Source: Sphingopyxis fribergensis
Lineage (GTDB): Bacteria; Pseudomonadota; Alphaproteobacteria; Sphingomonadales; Sphingomonadaceae
Length of the DNA: 64,000 bases
Direction of reading: 5' to 3'
Assembly: GCF_000803645.1 (NCBI RefSeq)
Contig: NZ_CP009122.1
Span: 1,402,501-1,466,500, forward strand
Shown here piece after piece: positions 26,875 through 35,396 of this stretch. The position numbers and the translations under genes are program-made. The number at the start of each line of letters is the position of its first letter. Positions within the stretch are counted from its first letter, which is position 1. Below the pieces are notes generated by a model. It saw nothing but the letters and a program-made list of their open reading frames with translations. It was not told where the DNA came from and searched no databases.

Positions 26875-27815
26875 TGCGCGCCGCAGCGATCCTGATGTTG
26901 GCCGCCGCGCCGGCCGCGGCTGCGGCGCAGCAGCCCGCGGACGCCGGGTGGCGGCTCGTCTGGTCGGACGAGTTCGACAAACGCGCGATCGACCGCGGCA
27001 AATGGGATTTCGATGTCGATTGTTGGGACGGCGGCAATAACGAACGCCAATGCTATACCGACCGGCCCGCCAATGCAGCGATCGAGGACGGCAAGCTGGT
27101 CATCGCTGCGCGCAAGGAGGCGATGACGGGGCCCGCCTTTCCCTTGTCGCAACGCGGCGACCCCGAAAAGGCGACGGCGCAGGCGACGAAGCCCTTTACC
27201 TCCGCCCGCCTCGTCACGCGCGGCAAGGCGGCGTGGACCTATGGCAAGGTCGAGGTGCGCGCGAAGCTGCCGCAGGGGCAGGGGACGTGGCCCGCGATCT
27301 GGATGCTGCCCGAAGACAGCCATTATGGCAGCTGGGCGGCATCGGGCGAAATCGACATATTGGAGGCGGTGAACCTTGGCGTGCGGTGCGACCAATGCGC
27401 GGGCGGGATCGAGAACCGCATCCTCGGCACGCTGCATTTCGGCGGGCAATGGCCAGACAATAAACATAAGGGCGATGAGACCGCGCTCCCGCCCCCGCTC
27501 GACGGTTTCCATGTCTTCGGCATGGTGTGGGAAAAGGGCAAGATCGTCTGGACGGTCGACGGAAAGCCCTACGCCACGCGCGTTGCAAGCGAATGGAACA
27601 GCAGCGGATCGGCCGATCCCGCAGCGCCGTTCGACCGCCCCTTCCACCTGATCCTCAACCTCGCCGTCGGCGGCGGGCTTGCCGAAGACCGCGGGCTGAA
27701 GGGAGTGGATGAAAGCGGATATCCGAAAAAGATGGAAATAGACTGGGTTCGCGTCTGGCAATGCGACGGCGATGCCGGTAGCGGTTGTGGAAACACGGGG
27801 GATCAGACGAAATAA
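26874..27815 (+). CDS. Glycoside hydrolase family 16, laminarinase-like
   Basis: The 313-residue exported enzyme has a signal peptide (about residues 1-19) and a GH16 beta-jelly-roll domain. The catalytic motif GEIDILEAVN gives the nucleophile E159 and acid/base E164. WRLVWSDEFD at the start, TYGKVEVRAKLPQGQGTWPAIWMLP and the C-terminal MEIDWVRVWQ are all typical of bacterial beta-1,3-glucanases. It is expected to cut laminarin-type beta-1,3(1,4)-glucan outside the inner membrane. The ATG overlaps the halogenase stop, and the stop overlaps the lacI-type gene (TAATG). Confidence 0.93.
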   Translation: MRAAAILMLAAAPAAAAAQQPADAGWRLVWSDEFDKRAIDRGKWDFDVDCWDGGNNERQCYTDRPANAAIEDGKLVIAARKEAMTGPAFPLSQRGDPEKATAQATKPFTSARLVTRGKAAWTYGKVEVRAKLPQGQGTWPAIWMLPEDSHYGSWAASGEIDILEAVNLGVRCDQCAGGIENRILGTLHFGGQWPDNKHKGDETALPPPLDGFHVFGMVWEKGKIVWTVDGKPYATRVASEWNSSGSADPAAPFDRPFHLILNLAVGGGLAEDRGLKGVDESGYPKKMEIDWVRVWQCDGDAGSGCGNTGDQTK

Positions 27816-28879
27816 TGGGGCGTCGGCGGCAGTCGGTAACGATCAAGCATGTTGCGGCCGATGCAGGGGTGTCGCTGCAAACGGTAAGCCGCGTCATCAA
27901 CAACGAGCCCAATGTCCGGCCCGAGATGAAGGAACGCGTCCAGGCGTCGATCGACAAGCTCGGCTACGTCCCCTCGATCGCGGCGCAGCGGATGAGCGGA
28001 TCACGGTCGTACCTGATTCTCGCGCTCAACGACCGCGAGCGCACGATCGCCGACTGGCGCGGGCGGCAGGGGGTCGACTGGGTCGACCAGATGCTGCTCG
28101 GCGGGATGCTGAAATGCGCCGAATATGGCTATCGGATGATCTTCGAGCTGGTCGACACGCACAATGATCATGTCGAACGCGAATTGCGTGCGGCGATCGC
28201 GGCGCTGCAGCCCGATGGCGTCATCCTGACCCCGCCGCATTCGGACAATCCACTGATCGTCGGCCTGCTCGACCAGCAGAAGATTCCGTTCGCGCGCATC
28301 GGATCGCGCGGCGGCGCGGCGGGAATCGCGCTGACTATGGATGATGAAGGGTCGGCGCGGCGCGCGACGCGGCACCTGATCGACCTTGGCCACCGGCGCA
28401 TCGGCTTCATTCCGGGCTCGCCTGAATATAGCCTCAGCCGCTGGCGCGTCGACGGCTGGGAAGCCGAAATGGCGGTGGCGGACCTCGCCACCGACGGGCT
28501 GCTCGCCGAGGGCGATTTTACCTATGCGTCGGGCGTTGCCGCGGCACGCCACCTGCTCGGCAGCGCTAACCCGCCGACCGCGATCATCGCGAGCAGCGAC
28601 CAGATGGCGCTCGCGACGCTCGAGGTCGCGCGCGACCTGGGCATAGATGTGCCGGGGCAATTATCGATCGTCAGTTTCGATAACACCCCCGTCGTCCGCT
28701 TCACCCAGCCGGCGCTAACCGCGGTCGACCAGCCGGTCGCCGAAACCGCATCGCGCGCGGTGGAACTCATCATCGCGGCGCAGCGCGGCGCGCCGCGTCC
28801 GACCGAACCGACGCGGGTGCAGGGCGGCCTTGTCCAGCGCGGCTCGACCGCAGCGCCGCCAGTCGCCGTTCATGGCTGA
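27815..28879 (+). CDS. LacI family transcriptional regulator
   Basis: The 354-residue protein has an N-terminal helix-turn-helix (VTIKHVAADAGVSLQTVSRVINNEPNVRPEMKERV) with the hinge helix YVPSIAAQRMSG. A periplasmic-binding-protein-like sugar-sensing domain follows, with DDEGSARRATRHLIDLGHRRIGFI and IASSDQMALATLEVARDLGIDVP. It probably represses the locus in the absence of a glucan-derived sugar. AACGTT-centred operators lie before the receptor gene (18861-18893) and the GH3 gene (30121-30134). The start is the ATG in the TAATG overlap with GH16. The longer frame start at 27785 would add ten unrelated residues. Confidence 0.93.
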   Translation: MGRRRQSVTIKHVAADAGVSLQTVSRVINNEPNVRPEMKERVQASIDKLGYVPSIAAQRMSGSRSYLILALNDRERTIADWRGRQGVDWVDQMLLGGMLKCAEYGYRMIFELVDTHNDHVERELRAAIAALQPDGVILTPPHSDNPLIVGLLDQQKIPFARIGSRGGAAGIALTMDDEGSARRATRHLIDLGHRRIGFIPGSPEYSLSRWRVDGWEAEMAVADLATDGLLAEGDFTYASGVAAARHLLGSANPPTAIIASSDQMALATLEVARDLGIDVPGQLSIVSFDNTPVVRFTQPALTAVDQPVAETASRAVELIIAAQRGAPRPTEPTRVQGGLVQRGSTAAPPVAVHG

Positions 28880-30065
28880 CGCAGAGGTTCCGCGCCGCCA
28901 GTCTCTCATCTTCCTATTGCTTTATGCGCTTGCATGGGCAGGTGGGGCGATAGCCTATGTTCCCTTCCTGACCATCTGGCTGCCCGGGCGCATGACGCAG
29001 CTTGCGGGGACCGCCGACGTCCAGGCGCTCGGCTATGTCACCTTTTTCGGCGCGATTGCGGCGAGCGTCGGCGGTATCGGTTTCGGTTGGCTCAGCGACC
29101 GGACGGGCAATCGGCGCGGCTGGATATTGGCCGGGCTGGTCCTGACGATCGCGTTGCTGCTGGTCGTTCCGCTGGCGCACGATATCTGGTCGCTGGTTGC
29201 GATGATCGTCGCCTGGCAGCTCACGCTCAACATGATGCTTGGGCCGCTCTCGGCATGGGCGGGCGACCTCGTCCCCGACGAACAGAAGGGTCTGCTCGGC
29301 GGGCTGCTCGCCTTTTCGCCGGCGCTCGGCGGCTGGTCGGGATGGCTCGTCACCTGGCCGGGGCTGGTGACGGCGGAGCAGCGGCTCGTCGTCATTGCGT
29401 TGCTGGTGGCCAGCGCCGTCCTGCCGGTGCTGTTGTTCGGTCGTCCGCGCGCGTTCCCGCAGCTCACCGCGCCGCCTCCTGCGCGCGCCGCGAGCGAGCG
29501 GCGGCGGCCGACCGGTCCGGCGGTGCGAATGTGGCTGGCGCGCCTGCTCGTCCAGATCGCCGAGGCGGCGCTCTTCGCTTATCTCTATTTCTGGTTCCGT
29601 TCGATCGATCCCGGCATGCACGACAATGAAAAGGCGCGGTTATTCGGCATGGCGCTGACGATTGCGATCCCGATCGCGCTGGCGAGCGGACGCTGGGCCG
29701 ACCGCAACGATCGCCCCTTCTTGCCGTTGGTCGCCGCCGCCGCGGTGTCGAGCCTCGGCATGGTCGGCATGGCACTGGCCACCGGCCTCGACGCGGCGAA
29801 GGCGAGCTATCTCGTTTTCGGTATCGCATCGACGGTGTTCCTTTCGCTCCATAGCGGCCAGACGCTGCGCATTCTGCCGCGGTCGGACCGGCGCGGGCGC
29901 GACCTGGGCATCTTCAACCTCACCAACACCGTGCCGTCGCTGATCATGCCGTGGCTGACGATCTCGCTTGTCCCGGGATTCGGGTTCGATGCGCTGTTCC
30001 TGTTGCTCGCCGGGCTCTCCGCAGTCGCGGTGCTGCTGCTCGCGACGATGCCGCGCCAGCGCTGA
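28872..30065 (+). CDS. MFS transporter 1 of the glucan locus
   Basis: The 397-residue protein has twelve predicted membrane segments. The loop motif GWLSDRTGNRRGW after the second or third helix is the MFS signature, and YLYFWFRSIDPGMHDNEKARLFGM lies in the central loop. Its start (ATG 28872) overlaps the lacI-type stop by 8 bases, so it is coupled to the regulator. Family context suggests uptake of the mono- or disaccharide released by the glycosidases. The substrate itself is not readable. A possible alternative is export of an inducing sugar. Confidence 0.87.
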   Translation: MADAEVPRRQSLIFLLLYALAWAGGAIAYVPFLTIWLPGRMTQLAGTADVQALGYVTFFGAIAASVGGIGFGWLSDRTGNRRGWILAGLVLTIALLLVVPLAHDIWSLVAMIVAWQLTLNMMLGPLSAWAGDLVPDEQKGLLGGLLAFSPALGGWSGWLVTWPGLVTAEQRLVVIALLVASAVLPVLLFGRPRAFPQLTAPPPARAASERRRPTGPAVRMWLARLLVQIAEAALFAYLYFWFRSIDPGMHDNEKARLFGMALTIAIPIALASGRWADRNDRPFLPLVAAAAVSSLGMVGMALATGLDAAKASYLVFGIASTVFLSLHSGQTLRILPRSDRRGRDLGIFNLTNTVPSLIMPWLTISLVPGFGFDALFLLLAGLSAVAVLLLATMPRQR

Positions 30066-30120
30066 TCCAAGCAGAGAACAGCGCCCTTGATTTCGTCCAG
30101 TCACTATGCGACATGCAATT

Positions 30121-30134
30121 TGATAACGTTCACA
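30121..30134 (+). promoter_or_regulatory. LacI-type operator upstream of the GH3 gene
   Basis: TGATAACGTTCACA is centred on AACGTT and identical at 13 of 14 bases to the site at 18880-18893. It lies 21 bases before the GH3 start codon. The match across two transcription units of the same locus makes it a likely target of the locus LacI protein. Confidence 0.75.
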
Positions 30135-30154
30135 TTAGAGGGATGGGAGAGACG

Positions 30155-32638
30155 ATGCGCCGACAGGCAATGGTCATGGCGACCGCGCTGCTTTTGGCAG
30201 GAACCGCAGTGGCGGCACCCGAAACGACGGCGAAGGACGCGGCAGCGGTTCATCCCGAGCTTTGGCCGGCGGCAAAAAGCCCAGCGGCGATTTCAGATTC
30301 GAAGACCGAAGCGCGCATCGACGCGCTGATCAAGAAGATGACGGTCGAACAGAAGGTCGGGCAGCTGATCCAGGCCGATATCAGCACGATCACACCAAAG
30401 GATCTCGAAACCTATCCGCTGGGGTCGATCCTCGCGGGCGGTAACAGCGGCCCGAACGGCAACGAACGGTCGACCGCGGCCGATTGGGCCAAGCTGGTCG
30501 GCGATTTCCGCGCGGTGTCGCTGCGCCCGCAGGCCAATGGCGTCGCGATCCCGATCATTTTCGGCGTCGATGCCGTCCATGGGCATAATAATATCCCCGG
30601 CGCGACGCTGTTCCCGCACAATATCGGGCTGGGCGCGGCGCGCGATCCCGAACTGATTCAGCGGATCGGCGCGGTGACGGCGGCCGAAATCGCGGGCAGC
30701 GGCATCGAATGGACCTTCGCGCCGACGCTCGCGGTGCCGCAGGATTTGCGCTGGGGCCGCAGCTATGAAGGCTATGCCTCCGACCCGAAACTGATCGCCG
30801 AATATGCCAAGGCGATGGTGATCGGCTTGCAAGGGCCGCTGGTCGCCGGCAAGACCGTCGGTACGCAACATGTCGCGGCGACCGCCAAACATTTCCTCGC
30901 CGATGGCGGGACGTTCGAGGGCAAGGATCAGGGCGACGCCAAGATCGACGAGCAAGAGCTGATCGCCAAGCACGCCATGGGTTACCCCGCCGCGATCGAC
31001 GCGGGCGCGCTGACGGTCATGGCCAGCTTCTCGAGCTGGCAGGGCGTCAAGCATCATGGCAACAAGGGGCTGCTGACCGACGCGCTCAAGGACAAGATGG
31101 GTTTTGCGGGCTTCGTCGTCGGCGACTGGAACGGGCATGGACAGGTTGCCGGGTGCAGCGTCACCGACTGCGCACAGTCCATCAACGCCGGGCTCGACAT
31201 GTTCATGGCGCCCGACAGCTGGAAGGGTCTGTACGAGACCACGCTGAAACATGCGAAGGACGGCACGATTCCGGTGGCGCGGCTCGACGACGCGGTGCGG
31301 CGTATCTTGCGCGTCAAATACAAGCTCGGGCTGTTCCCCGAGGGCCATGTCGACCGCAGCGTCGTGAAAGCCGTCGGGACGCCGGAGCATCTTGCCGTCG
31401 CGCGCGAAGCGGTCGCGAAGTCGCTCGTGCTGCTCAAGAACAACGGAAGCGTGCTGCCGATCAAGCCCGGCGCGCGCGTGCTCGTGACCGGCCCCGCGGC
31501 CGACAGCATGGCGATCCAATCGGGCGGGTGGACGATCAGCTGGCAGGGCACCGACGTCGTGCGGTCGGACTTTCCGAACGGGCAGACAATCTGGGAAGCG
31601 CTCGACAAGTCGGTGCGCGATGCGGGCGGCGTCGCGACCTTGTCCGACGGCGGGGTGTATAAGGAAAAGCCCGATGTCGCGATCGTGGTTTTCGGCGAGG
31701 CGCCCTATGCCGAGTTTCAGGGAGACGTCGCAACGCTCGACTATCAGCCTTCAGAGGCGACCGATCTTGCGACGCTCAAGACGCTGAAAGCCGCGGGCAT
31801 CCCGGTCGTCGCGCTGTTCCTGTCGGGGCGCCCGATGTTCACCAACCCCGAAATCAACGCCGCCGATGCGTTCGTCGCGGGCTGGCTGCCGGGCTCGCAG
31901 GGTGCCGGCGTCGCGGATGTGCTCGTTGCGGGCAAGGACGGCAAGACGGTGCGCGGCTTTACCGGCACGCTGCCTTTCGCCTGGCCCGCCGACGCGCGTT
32001 CGCCGGTCGAAAAGCCGCAGTTTGCGGTCGGCTATGGCCTGAAATATGGTGCGACGACGAGCGTGCCGCAGCTTTCGGAGGAGTTGGGGGTCGATATTGC
32101 CGCGGCGCTCAACGTCGAAAATTTCTTCTCGGGCGGCCGCGCGCGGGCGCCGTGGGTGCTTTCGATCACCGATGCGGGCGGCAAGCGTCCGGTGGAATCG
32201 GCGCCGATCGCGAGCCCCGGCGGCATGATCGCGGCGCGCTCGGTCGACGTGCGCGCGCAGGAGGATGGCAAGTCCTTCGTCTGGACCGGCCCCGCGACGC
32301 TCGAACTGACCGGGCCCTATGCGGACCTGTCGCGCCAGCTCAACAACAGCTTTGCGCTGCGTCTCGAATGGCGGGTCGATGCGATCGGCAGCGCGCCGGT
32401 CAGCCTCGCGCTGGGCGGCAAGGCGTTCGACATTTCGGATTGGGTCAAGGCGACGCCAAAGGGCCAGGTCTCGACGATCAAGGTGCCGCTCCGATGCTTC
32501 GCCGATGCGGGCGCCAATCTGCGGCAGGTCGACTATGCCGCCGCGATCCAAAGCGACAAGGGCTTCGCCGCGACGCTGCTGAATACGAATGTCGAGGCGG
32601 TCGGGGAGAATCTGCCTTGCCCGCCGGCGGCCAAATAA
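30155..32638 (+). CDS. Glycoside hydrolase family 3 beta-glucosidase (exo-1,3/1,4-beta-glucosidase type)
   Basis: The 827-residue protein has a signal peptide (about residues 1-21) and the GH3 layout: an N-terminal TIM barrel, an alpha/beta sandwich and an additional C-terminal domain. VGQLIQADISTI, FGVDAVHGHNNI, TKHFLADGG-like AKHFLADGG and VVGDWNGHG are visible. The catalytic nucleophile is D324 in the last of these. Relatives such as ExoP-type enzymes release glucose from beta-1,3 and beta-1,4 glucans. Start ATG 30155 follows GGGAGAG and is 21 bases from the operator. Periplasmic or outer-membrane lumen action on imported oligomers is inferred. Confidence 0.93.
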   Translation: MRRQAMVMATALLLAGTAVAAPETTAKDAAAVHPELWPAAKSPAAISDSKTEARIDALIKKMTVEQKVGQLIQADISTITPKDLETYPLGSILAGGNSGPNGNERSTAADWAKLVGDFRAVSLRPQANGVAIPIIFGVDAVHGHNNIPGATLFPHNIGLGAARDPELIQRIGAVTAAEIAGSGIEWTFAPTLAVPQDLRWGRSYEGYASDPKLIAEYAKAMVIGLQGPLVAGKTVGTQHVAATAKHFLADGGTFEGKDQGDAKIDEQELIAKHAMGYPAAIDAGALTVMASFSSWQGVKHHGNKGLLTDALKDKMGFAGFVVGDWNGHGQVAGCSVTDCAQSINAGLDMFMAPDSWKGLYETTLKHAKDGTIPVARLDDAVRRILRVKYKLGLFPEGHVDRSVVKAVGTPEHLAVAREAVAKSLVLLKNNGSVLPIKPGARVLVTGPAADSMAIQSGGWTISWQGTDVVRSDFPNGQTIWEALDKSVRDAGGVATLSDGGVYKEKPDVAIVVFGEAPYAEFQGDVATLDYQPSEATDLATLKTLKAAGIPVVALFLSGRPMFTNPEINAADAFVAGWLPGSQGAGVADVLVAGKDGKTVRGFTGTLPFAWPADARSPVEKPQFAVGYGLKYGATTSVPQLSEELGVDIAAALNVENFFSGGRARAPWVLSITDAGGKRPVESAPIASPGGMIAARSVDVRAQEDGKSFVWTGPATLELTGPYADLSRQLNNSFALRLEWRVDAIGSAPVSLALGGKAFDISDWVKATPKGQVSTIKVPLRCFADAGANLRQVDYAAAIQSDKGFAATLLNTNVEAVGENLPCPPAAK

Positions 32639-32684
32639 CCAAACCCGCACACGGGTTGGCTTAATAAAATATAGGGAGAGAGAC

Positions 32685-33989
32685 ATGGCATTGGCTCCGA
32701 ACGTCGCGCCAAGTGCGGATCCGAACGCGGTCGAACAGTCGGGCAGGGTCGGCGGCGGCACCAAAGTCGTGCTGATCCTCGCCTTTGCGGTGTTTTTCCT
32801 GCTTGGCGGGGTGACGAACATCAACGACCTGCTGGTCGGCAAGTTCAAGCCGATGTTCCACCTGACCCATGCGCAGGCCAACCTTGTGCAGATGGCGTTT
32901 TTCATCGCCTATGGCGCCTTTTCGATCCCCGCTGGCATTATCATGTCGAAGCTCGGTTATATCCGCACCTTCGTGCTCGGGTTCATCATCGTGGCCGCCG
33001 CCGCCTTCCTCTTCATTCCCGCTTCGGCTGCGGCATCCTATCCCGGTTTCCTTGCCGCGCTCTTTTGCATCGGCGCGGGGATCACGGTTTTGCAGGTCGC
33101 AATGAATCCGGTGATCACGACGCTGGGGCCGGTAGAAACCTCGCACAGCCGGCTGACCTTTGCACAGGCGTTCAATTCGATCGGCGTGTTCCTGATGGTC
33201 TACGGCGGCGCGACCTTCCTGCTCGGCGATGAACAGCCGATCGACGCCGAGACCTCGAGCGAGGCGCAAATTCAGGCCTATCGCGTCGCCGAGGGCGCAT
33301 CGATCGGCACCGCCTATATGTGGCTCGGGGTGCTGATGCTGGTGATTGCGGCGGTGTTCTGGATGTATCGGTCGGCGATCGACCATGCGAAGACCGACGA
33401 TGTGAAGCTGGAGGGCACCTGGGGCCTCTTGACCCACAACCGCCGCGTGCAGTTCGGCGCGCTGTGCATCTTTGTCTATGTCGGCGCCGAAGTCGCGATC
33501 GGCTCGAACCTGATGGCCTATCTTGCCGAGCCGAGCGTGATGGGGCTGGGGCTTCAGGCCGCGGGCAAGCTCGTCGCGATGTACTGGTTGGGCGCTCTGG
33601 TCGGCCGATTGCTCGGCGGTTTCATCCTGCGACTGGCCAAACCGGGACGGGTGCTCGCGACCTTTGCGGCAGGTGCGATTTCGCTGATCATCCTGTCGGC
33701 GTTGACGACGGGTGCACTGTCGGGTTGGGCGCTGATCCTTGTCGGCTTCTGCAATTCGCTGATGTTCCCGACGATCTTCAGCCTCGCGACCGAGGGGCTG
33801 GGCGAACGGACGCCGCAGGGATCGGGCATCATGTGCACCGCGATTATCGGCGGGGCGATCGTCCCGTTCCTGTTCGGAACGGTGGCCGATCTGAGCGGCG
33901 ATATCCGTCTCGCGCTGGCGGTGCCGCTGATCTGTTATGCGATCATCGCAAGTTTCGGTTTGTGGGCGGCGCGCCGGACGACCACGTAG
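32685..33989 (+). CDS. MFS sugar transporter, FucP/GluP type
   Basis: The 434-residue protein has about twelve membrane segments and the features of the glucose/galactose:H+ symporter group. These are FFLLGGVTNINDLLVGKFKPMFHLTHAQANLVQMAFFIAYGAFSIPAG at the start, QVAMNPVITTLGP, RLTFAQAFNSIGVF, and FVYVGAEVAIGSNLMAYL. It is expected to bring the glucose made by the GH3 enzyme across the inner membrane. It begins 46 bases after the GH3 stop behind a GGGAGAG site. A short hairpin (CCAAACCCG / CGGGTTGG, about 32640-32660) in the gap has no T-run and may only slow decay. Confidence 0.9.
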   Translation: MALAPNVAPSADPNAVEQSGRVGGGTKVVLILAFAVFFLLGGVTNINDLLVGKFKPMFHLTHAQANLVQMAFFIAYGAFSIPAGIIMSKLGYIRTFVLGFIIVAAAAFLFIPASAAASYPGFLAALFCIGAGITVLQVAMNPVITTLGPVETSHSRLTFAQAFNSIGVFLMVYGGATFLLGDEQPIDAETSSEAQIQAYRVAEGASIGTAYMWLGVLMLVIAAVFWMYRSAIDHAKTDDVKLEGTWGLLTHNRRVQFGALCIFVYVGAEVAIGSNLMAYLAEPSVMGLGLQAAGKLVAMYWLGALVGRLLGGFILRLAKPGRVLATFAAGAISLIILSALTTGALSGWALILVGFCNSLMFPTIFSLATEGLGERTPQGSGIMCTAIIGGAIVPFLFGTVADLSGDIRLALAVPLICYAIIASFGLWAARRTTT

Positions 33990-34006
33990 CCGCCAGGCGG
34001 AATAAA

Positions 34007-34046
34007 GCCGCGGGTGATCGCGCTCTGGTGTGCGATCGCCCGCGGC
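34007..34046 (-). terminator. Terminator between convergent MFS and diguanylate cyclase genes
   Basis: GCCGCGGGTGATCGC and GCGATCGCCCGCGGC form a 15-bp stem with one wobble. On the minus strand the hairpin is followed by TTTATT, so it mainly terminates the diguanylate cyclase gene, and may act in both directions. Confidence 0.75.
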
Positions 34047-34075
34047 CTCCCGCCCCCTCGCGGGAATAGCTGAAT

Positions 34076-35212
34076 TCAGGCCGGGTCGGCGATTTCGATC
34101 CGGTTCCGGCCGCCAGCCTTTGCTTTGTAGAGCGCGGCATCGGCCGCCTTGAGCGCCGCGCGCGTGTCCCCATAGCCAAAGACGTCGGCGACCCCGCCCG
34201 AAAAGGTAATCTGGCCGAAGGGCTCGTCGGTCTTGCGGTTGATGAGCCGCCGGTCGGCCAGAGCTTCGCGCGCATCGTCGAGCTTTTCGGCCGCCTGCGT
34301 CGGGGTCAGCCCGCGGAACAGCATGACGAATTCCTCGCCGCCGTGGCGCGCGACGTGACAATGGTCGTTCGATATCCGCGCCAGCGTATCGGCAATCGCC
34401 TTGATGACGCGGTCACCGGCTTCGTGGCCGTGGAGGTCGTTGACCTTCTTGAATTCGTCGATGTCGCAAAAGGCGATGCTGAGCGGTTCGACCGCGGCGC
34501 GTGCTTCCTTATAGTGGCGCTCGAGCAGGATTTCGAAGGCGCGGCGGTTGGGCAGTCCGGTCAGATAGTCGAGTTCGGCGTCGCGCTTGGCGCGATCGAG
34601 GCTGCGGCGCAGCGCCTTCGCTTCATCCTCGCTCTTGCGCATGTCGTCCTCGGCCTTGCGCGTGCGGTCGAGCATGACCTTGGCTAAGTCGGCGAGGCTG
34701 GAGACGATGCGGCCAGTCTTCTGCAATTGTTCGAGGTCGACGACATGCTGTTCGAGCTCGGAGCCATAGTCGCTGGTGACGGTTCGCGCTTCCTTCGTAT
34801 TCGCCTGGAACGCTTCGATATTGGTTTCGAGACGCGCCATCAGCCGGTCGAGTTCGACGCGGTCGGGCAGGCCGCGGTCTTCTTCGCCGAGTTCGTTGAG
34901 CCATTTCTGATTGATGCCGTCGGCGGACTGGGCTTGCGCGGCGATCTGCCCTGCGAGCCGCGGATTCCGGCCCGAAAAGGCACTATGTGCGAGCAGCAAA
35001 TTGGCGGGCGACACATCAAGGTCATTGTCGACAAGGAAAGAGGTGATCGACGCGGCGAGTTCGTATCGAACTTGCCGCGCGAAGCTCCGTGCCCCCCCCA
35101 CATCGGGCGGTGCATCGCCCCCTTCGGGGGAAGCGCCGCGCGAATTGCGGCGCCCCAGCCAACCCAGGAACCGTCCTACCGGCTCGTTCGATTGTGTTGC
35201 TTTCGTGGTCAT
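34076..35212 (-). CDS. Diguanylate cyclase (GGDEF domain)
   Basis: The 378-residue soluble protein ends in a GGDEF domain (about residues 210-375). Its active site reads HGGEEF, and DYLTGLPNRRAFE marks the domain start. SIAFCDIDEFKKVNDLHGHEAGD supplies the metal- and GTP-binding residues. It should make cyclic di-GMP. The N-terminal 200 residues have no membrane segment and include a predicted coiled coil (about 150-205, rich in Lys, Asp and Arg), probably for dimerisation. No RxxD inhibitory site was seen before GGEEF. It is transcribed alone. Confidence 0.93.
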   Translation of the reverse strand: MTTKATQSNEPVGRFLGWLGRRNSRGASPEGGDAPPDVGGARSFARQVRYELAASITSFLVDNDLDVSPANLLLAHSAFSGRNPRLAGQIAAQAQSADGINQKWLNELGEEDRGLPDRVELDRLMARLETNIEAFQANTKEARTVTSDYGSELEQHVVDLEQLQKTGRIVSSLADLAKVMLDRTRKAEDDMRKSEDEAKALRRSLDRAKRDAELDYLTGLPNRRAFEILLERHYKEARAAVEPLSIAFCDIDEFKKVNDLHGHEAGDRVIKAIADTLARISNDHCHVARHGGEEFVMLFRGLTPTQAAEKLDDAREALADRRLINRKTDEPFGQITFSGGVADVFGYGDTRAALKAADAALYKAKAGGRNRIEIADPA

Positions 35213-35396
35213 GCGACATTTAACGGGCTGTGAAGGGGAGATTTAAGGCGAGCCCCATCCGTTTTGGCGCGATCGGTCCGATCGGCCCGTCAAAACAGAA
35301 ACTTGGCTCCGCTCACTGCTGGAACGATTGTGCGATTGGCACATTCTCGGACACGAAGCGGACAGGTTTGCATTGCCCGCCTTTCGGGACTTTCGA

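Noticed and set aside
35213..35396. Possible small gene in the gap between the diguanylate cyclase and S9 peptidase
   Set aside because: The short frames there have no ribosome site or motif, and the 184 bases fit ordinary regulatory space.
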